Below are positions 60,848 through 64,000 of a stretch of DNA of 64,000 nt, one piece after another. This stretch comes from Paenibacillus jilunlii (GTDB taxonomy: Bacteria; Bacillota; Bacilli; Paenibacillales; Paenibacillaceae), in the NCBI RefSeq assembly GCF_900102965.1, contig NZ_FNGM01000010.1, positions 1 to 64,000 on the forward strand, written 5' to 3'. Each line of letters starts with the position of its first letter. The stretch's first letter is position 1. The position numbers and the translations under genes were made by a program. The notes beneath the pieces are model-generated. The model was given only the letters and a program-made list of their open reading frames with translations. It made no database searches and was not told the DNA's origin.

Positions 60848-62023
60848 CTACTTCAACGAGGTATACCCCGTCTTCTCTACCAGTTCCTGCCCTTCTGCCG
60901 ACTGAATCCAGTCCAGAAACGGCTGGACATTCGGATTAACACTTCCTGCGGTTACGGCATAAAATTCGGTAGTCATCGGATACTTTCCACTGCGTATGCC
61001 CTCTTTGTCAGGCTGCACACCATCGATAGCCAGCAGCTTGATGTGATGATTTGCATTCATCTCCGAGGCATAGAACAAAAAGCTGAAGCCCAGCGCATTT
61101 TTGAAGTTGCGGTAGTCGGAGGTCTGGCTGATGATGCCGCTCATCAAATCCATCACATCCTCCTGCGGGGGTGTCATCAGCGTTCGCCCAGCCATGACTT
61201 TCTCAAGCATGGTCTGGCTGCCGCTGCCCTGGTCCCGCTGAAAGGCCCGGATGCGTTCATTTTTACCGCCAACCTCTTTCCAGTTCCTCACTTTGCCGGA
61301 ATAAATGTCTTTAACCTGGTCTGTGCTCAGGGAAGATACCGGGTTGCGTTTGTTGACAAAAAAGACAAATGCTTCGCGCCCGATCGGCGTGAGCTTCAGC
61401 TCCTTGCCTGCCCGCTTGGCCTCTTTCTGCTGGGCGGGAGAGGGGGCTGCGGCAAAGATAATGTCACTGTCCCCGGCAATCAGCCGTTTGTAAGCAAAGG
61501 CGGTGGAGGAGCATATAACGGTGTTCTCATCATTAACTTCATATGGGTCGTAATTGTCTTCCGGGTACACTGCCTGTACAAAAGCGGAATAGAGCGGATA
61601 AAGCGCGGTTGCTCCATCCAGACGCGGAAGCTGGTCATTGATATGATAGGATGCGGGTTTATCCAGTACTGCTGCCTTGGAGAGGTTATCGAACGGCTTG
61701 TACTCCGTAAGGTCAACCTCCCGGTCATCGACTACAGCGAAGCTGTTGACATAGGCTCTGTTCAGCTCGTATCCGGCTGTGGCCAGCAGGCAAAGCCCGG
61801 CAAAGACGGCAATGCCCAGGTTCCGGGTCCGGGGGGAGAGCCATTGGAAGACCGTCATGACGAAATAAGCAGCCAGCCCGCAGGCGACGACAACGATAAG
61901 CGGTGCGTAGAAAGTCAGTCCAAGGGTTAGTGCAGTAATGAAGTACCCGATAAATCCGGCGAAAGCAAGGACAATCAGGATCAGGACAGTATACAGCAGA
62001 TTCAGAGCGAAGGATCTTTTCAC
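60848..62023 (-). CDS. Membrane-anchored PstS-like substrate-binding protein
   Basis: A 391-residue protein with three hydrophobic helices at the N-terminus (about 5-95), followed by a periplasmic-binding-protein fold of the phosphate-binding (PBP-like) type: PRLDGATALYPLYSAFVQAVYP, SDIIFAAAPS, REAFVFFVNKRNPVSSLSTDQVKDIYSG and QGSGSQTMLEKV are typical PstS landmarks. A GTG at 62023 with GAGAGG upstream is preferred over the ATG at 62062. No permease or ATPase genes are adjacent, so it may sense rather than transport. Confidence 0.85.
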   Translation of the reverse strand: MKRSFALNLLYTVLILIVLAFAGFIGYFITALTLGLTFYAPLIVVVACGLAAYFVMTVFQWLSPRTRNLGIAVFAGLCLLATAGYELNRAYVNSFAVVDDREVDLTEYKPFDNLSKAAVLDKPASYHINDQLPRLDGATALYPLYSAFVQAVYPEDNYDPYEVNDENTVICSSTAFAYKRLIAGDSDIIFAAAPSPAQQKEAKRAGKELKLTPIGREAFVFFVNKRNPVSSLSTDQVKDIYSGKVRNWKEVGGKNERIRAFQRDQGSGSQTMLEKVMAGRTLMTPPQEDVMDLMSGIISQTSDYRNFKNALGFSFLFYASEMNANHHIKLLAIDGVQPDKEGIRSGKYPMTTEFYAVTAGSVNPNVQPFLDWIQSAEGQELVEKTGYTSLK

Positions 62024-62229
62024 AGCAGCCTCTCTTTCCTGAAGCAAAATATGGATACACATCCATTTCTATTATATCTAAAATATCATACTTTCTTCCA
62101 AATTTTGAGCCGGATCAGCCCCTAAGAATGCTATGGCGATGAAAAAACTGTGAATATTTTCATAAGGGACTGGACGAAAAGCGCAAACGGCGTTATTCTG
62201 AGATTGTGAAAAATATAACGGAATACAAG

Positions 62230-62372
62230 ATTCTCGGGGTAAGGTGAAATTCCTGACCGGCGGTGATGTTCAAAGCGAACTAAGCCCGCGACTTCTTTTC
62301 TCTGAAGCCAGAGAAGAGGACTGATCTGGTGCCATTCCAGAGCCGACGGTAAAGTCCGGATGGGAGAGGATC
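62230..62372 (+). ncRNA. FMN riboswitch (RFN element)
   Basis: The RFN consensus blocks are all present and in order: CGGGGTAAGGTGAAATTCC, TGACCGGCGGTGATG, AGCCCGCGA, a variable stem (CTTCTTTTCTCTG/CAGAGAAGAGG), GATCTGGTGCCATTCCAGAG, CCGACGGTAAAGTCCGGATG and GGGAGA. A terminator follows at 62421, 40 bp before the transporter gene, so control is probably by transcription termination when FMN is plentiful. Confidence 0.95.
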
Positions 62373-62420
62373 ATAAGGACGAAGAAGTCAGGTTTATTTC
62401 TGATGTCTTTGCCCTAAACA

Positions 62421-62464
62421 ACCCCCGGTTTACGCCCTTTTCAGGCGTTTTCGGGGGTTTTGGT
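62421..62464 (+). terminator. Riboswitch-controlled terminator
   Basis: ACCCCCG pairs with CGGGGGT, with an inner ACGCC/GGCGT hairpin, followed by TTTTGG. It lies between the RFN element and the EamA gene, as expected for an FMN-dependent expression platform. Confidence 0.8.
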
Positions 62465-62502
62465 CTCTTATCGAGGGTTTGTATCGACAAGGAGAATGAG
62501 TT

Positions 62503-63492
62503 ATGAGTCAAGCTACTGCTTCATCTTCAGGAGTCCGCACAGCGCCGCTGCGCAGCGGATTCTGGTTGGTCGTCCTAGGTGCGGCGCTGTGGGGCGTCGA
62601 TCCGCTGTTCCGCATCATCCTGCTGAAATCACTGACCTCATCGCAGATTGTGCTGCTGGAGCATGTTGTGCTCTTTCTGGCTGCAGCCCCTGTGCTCTGG
62701 CGCCACCGCGCCGAACTGAAGGGGGTCCGGCTGCGCCAGGCTGCGGCACTGCTGATTGTATCGTGGGGCGGCTCCGCCGTGGCGACGATTCTGTTCACCC
62801 AAGCCTTGGCAAGCGGGGACTTCAATGCGGTTCTTCTGCTGCAAAAGCTGCAGCCGCTGTTCGCCATCGGCCTGGCCGCTGTCATTCTGAAGGAACGCTT
62901 GCCCAAAAACTTCGGCCCGCTGATTGTCGTCGCTCTGGCGGGAACATACCTGCTGACCTTCGGCTGGACCATTCCCTTCGGGCATGTGAACAGCTTCATC
63001 AGCATCAGTAGTCTGATGGCGCTGGGAGCAGCCGCATTATGGGGCGGTTCTACGGTTATGGGAAGATACCTGCTAGGCTCCATGAAGTACGAGACGGTTA
63101 CTTCACTGCGCTTTATCCTGGCGCTGCCCTTGCTGTTCGTGATTACGAGCATGGAGGGAGCCCCTTGGCAGATCCATGGCGGGCTGGGCACATCTGCAGC
63201 CATTGGGATCAATCTGCTGCTGCAGGCGCTGCTGCCCGGACTGCTCAGCATGCTGCTCTATTACAAAGGCCTTAACACCACCAAAGCATCCTATGCAACG
63301 CTCGCCGAGCTCAGCTTTCCAATGACGGGTATCCTGATCAACTGGATTGTTTATCATCAGCTTGTCACCTTGCCGCAAATTGTCGGCTTTGCACTGATCT
63401 GGACGGCGCTGTTCTTCATTTCGGGCCAGCAGAGCCGGCAGCCAGTTCCGGCTACCCTGGATTTATCCAAAACCAATCAGCGCAGCGCCTGA
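62503..63492 (+). CDS. EamA/DMT family transporter, probable flavin transporter
   Basis: A 329-residue protein with ten transmembrane helices in two EamA repeats, the first about residues 20-150 (VLGAALWGVDPLFRIILLK, LLQKLQPLFAIGLAAVILKE) and the second about 165-310 (GAAALWGGSTVMGRYLLG, LAELSFPMTGILINWIVYHQ). AAGGAG lies about 8 nt before the ATG. Its mRNA leader is an FMN riboswitch, and such control is almost confined to riboflavin synthesis and uptake genes, so riboflavin or FMN precursor import is the best guess. It does not resemble RibU. Confidence 0.87.
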   Translation: MSQATASSSGVRTAPLRSGFWLVVLGAALWGVDPLFRIILLKSLTSSQIVLLEHVVLFLAAAPVLWRHRAELKGVRLRQAAALLIVSWGGSAVATILFTQALASGDFNAVLLLQKLQPLFAIGLAAVILKERLPKNFGPLIVVALAGTYLLTFGWTIPFGHVNSFISISSLMALGAAALWGGSTVMGRYLLGSMKYETVTSLRFILALPLLFVITSMEGAPWQIHGGLGTSAAIGINLLLQALLPGLLSMLLYYKGLNTTKASYATLAELSFPMTGILINWIVYHQLVTLPQIVGFALIWTALFFISGQQSRQPVPATLDLSKTNQRSA

Positions 63493-63528
63493 GGGGAGTG
63501 ACCCCAGGGCATGATGCACCAAGAAGAT

Positions 63529-63563
63529 GCCTCCTTAGCCATATGGCCGGGAGGCTTTTTTAT
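63529..63563 (+). terminator. Rho-independent terminator after the flavin transporter gene
   Basis: GCCTCC pairs with GGAGGC, with CCATATGG inside, followed by TTTTTTATT. The remaining 63564-64000 contains short open frames on both strands (63671-63910 plus, 63751-63999 minus) but none with a convincing start, family or context. Confidence 0.82.
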
Positions 63564-64000
63564 TACGTCTGCCCGTTTTACTAACCAGGTGGAAAGATTC
63601 TCCTGAGGGGGAATAAAAGAGATTACCCCCAAGGAGAGGCTTTACTACCTGCACCGAAAAACTCCTAAAGTTGTTTGGAATTTCGGCGCTCCAAAACCCG
63701 CTACTGGCGAATGACGGGACTCCGGCTGGCGTAAAGGATGGGAATCCAGACTACATGAAGGCACAAACAGTCTTGTTTTCGCCGAGATCCCCATCTTTAT
63801 ATAAGCCGTCTCGAAAACTGTATTTGTTCTTTAGTTGGGCAGGCGTAGATATTTTAAGCAATGAACCAGAGATGGCAGCACAGCTGAGCGTAATGGGGGC
63901 ACGCAGGTAAAATATTTGATTTGAATCTAAACAATTGGCCGCTGCTTCTGATAAAATGAGGTAATCCTCAGGAGCACTGCTTGTATAGCATAGAGGCAAA

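Noticed and set aside
63671..63910. Short frames at the right edge (plus 63671-63910 and minus 63751-63999)
   Set aside because: They overlap each other, neither has a good start signal or recognisable family, and context beyond the window is missing. A gene here cannot be excluded.

Overview
The window reads as a chromosomal segment of a spore-forming, moderately GC-rich Firmicute, most likely Paenibacillus or a close relative. Three things point there: the core gene order spoIIM-fur-yqzK-xerD-deoB-punA-punA-pdp...dacF-spoIIAA-spoIIAB-sigF, strong AGGAGG-type ribosome binding sites with frequent TTG and GTG starts, and a GerA-type germinant receptor operon. No rRNA, tRNA, transposase or CRISPR array was found.

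Layout. 1-7.8 kb is a conserved block: a 51-bp tandem repeat at the left edge, spoIIM, fur, a YqzK-like protein, xerD, and the nucleoside salvage genes deoB, two punA paralogs and pdp. 7.8-25.7 kb interrupts the usual pdp/deoB-dacF neighbourhood. It holds a GyrI-like protein and a serine hydrolase (minus strand), then a likely amino-acid/peptide catabolic island (DUF1177, AroM, M29-like aminopeptidase, Asp/Glu/hydantoin racemase family, PucR regulator, Dpp-type transporter, M20 deacylase), repeat arrays, and an acyltransferase-3 protein. 25.9-28.8 kb returns to the sporulation core: dacF, then spoIIAA-spoIIAB-sigF behind a good sigma-H promoter match.

29.9-41.7 kb is the most unusual region. 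A c-di-GMP-I riboswitch precedes an S-layer-homology protein and a 2381-residue secreted RHS/YD-repeat protein. The RHS C-terminus is an AT-rich phage-lysozyme-like domain, followed directly by a lipoprotein gene that is the natural immunity candidate. Downstream lie a frameshifted HTH gene, two paralogous small proteins, two nearly identical terminators and an orphan frameshifted RHS tail: a typical polymorphic-toxin cassette graveyard.

41.7-48.2 kb is accessory: an RCC1-repeat protein with a helical partner, a double-HTH MerR regulator, a hairpin leader before an aminoglycoside-phosphotransferase-like kinase, an ECF sigma-DUF1835 fusion and a zinc-ribbon protein. 48.6-51.8 kb is an iron uptake unit (two FecCD permeases and a ferredoxin-NADP reductase) behind a perfect Fur box. 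52-56.1 kb is a germinant receptor operon (A-C-B) with a small convergent membrane protein. The rest holds a 2Fe-2S ferredoxin, a GNAT acetyltransferase, an AI-2E family transporter, a carboxylesterase, a membrane-anchored PstS-like protein, and an FMN riboswitch controlling an EamA/DMT transporter that is probably a flavin transporter.

Several repeat families recur in intergenic DNA: a 51-bp unit with a perfect 10-bp-arm palindrome (left edge and 23.3-24.0 kb), a 40-bp tandem unit (20.7 kb), and a composite element with a GTGCAATAGA core at four loci (9.5, 21.0, 45.5 and 60.6 kb), always in the same orientation. All calls come from reading sequence and translations; no database search was run.
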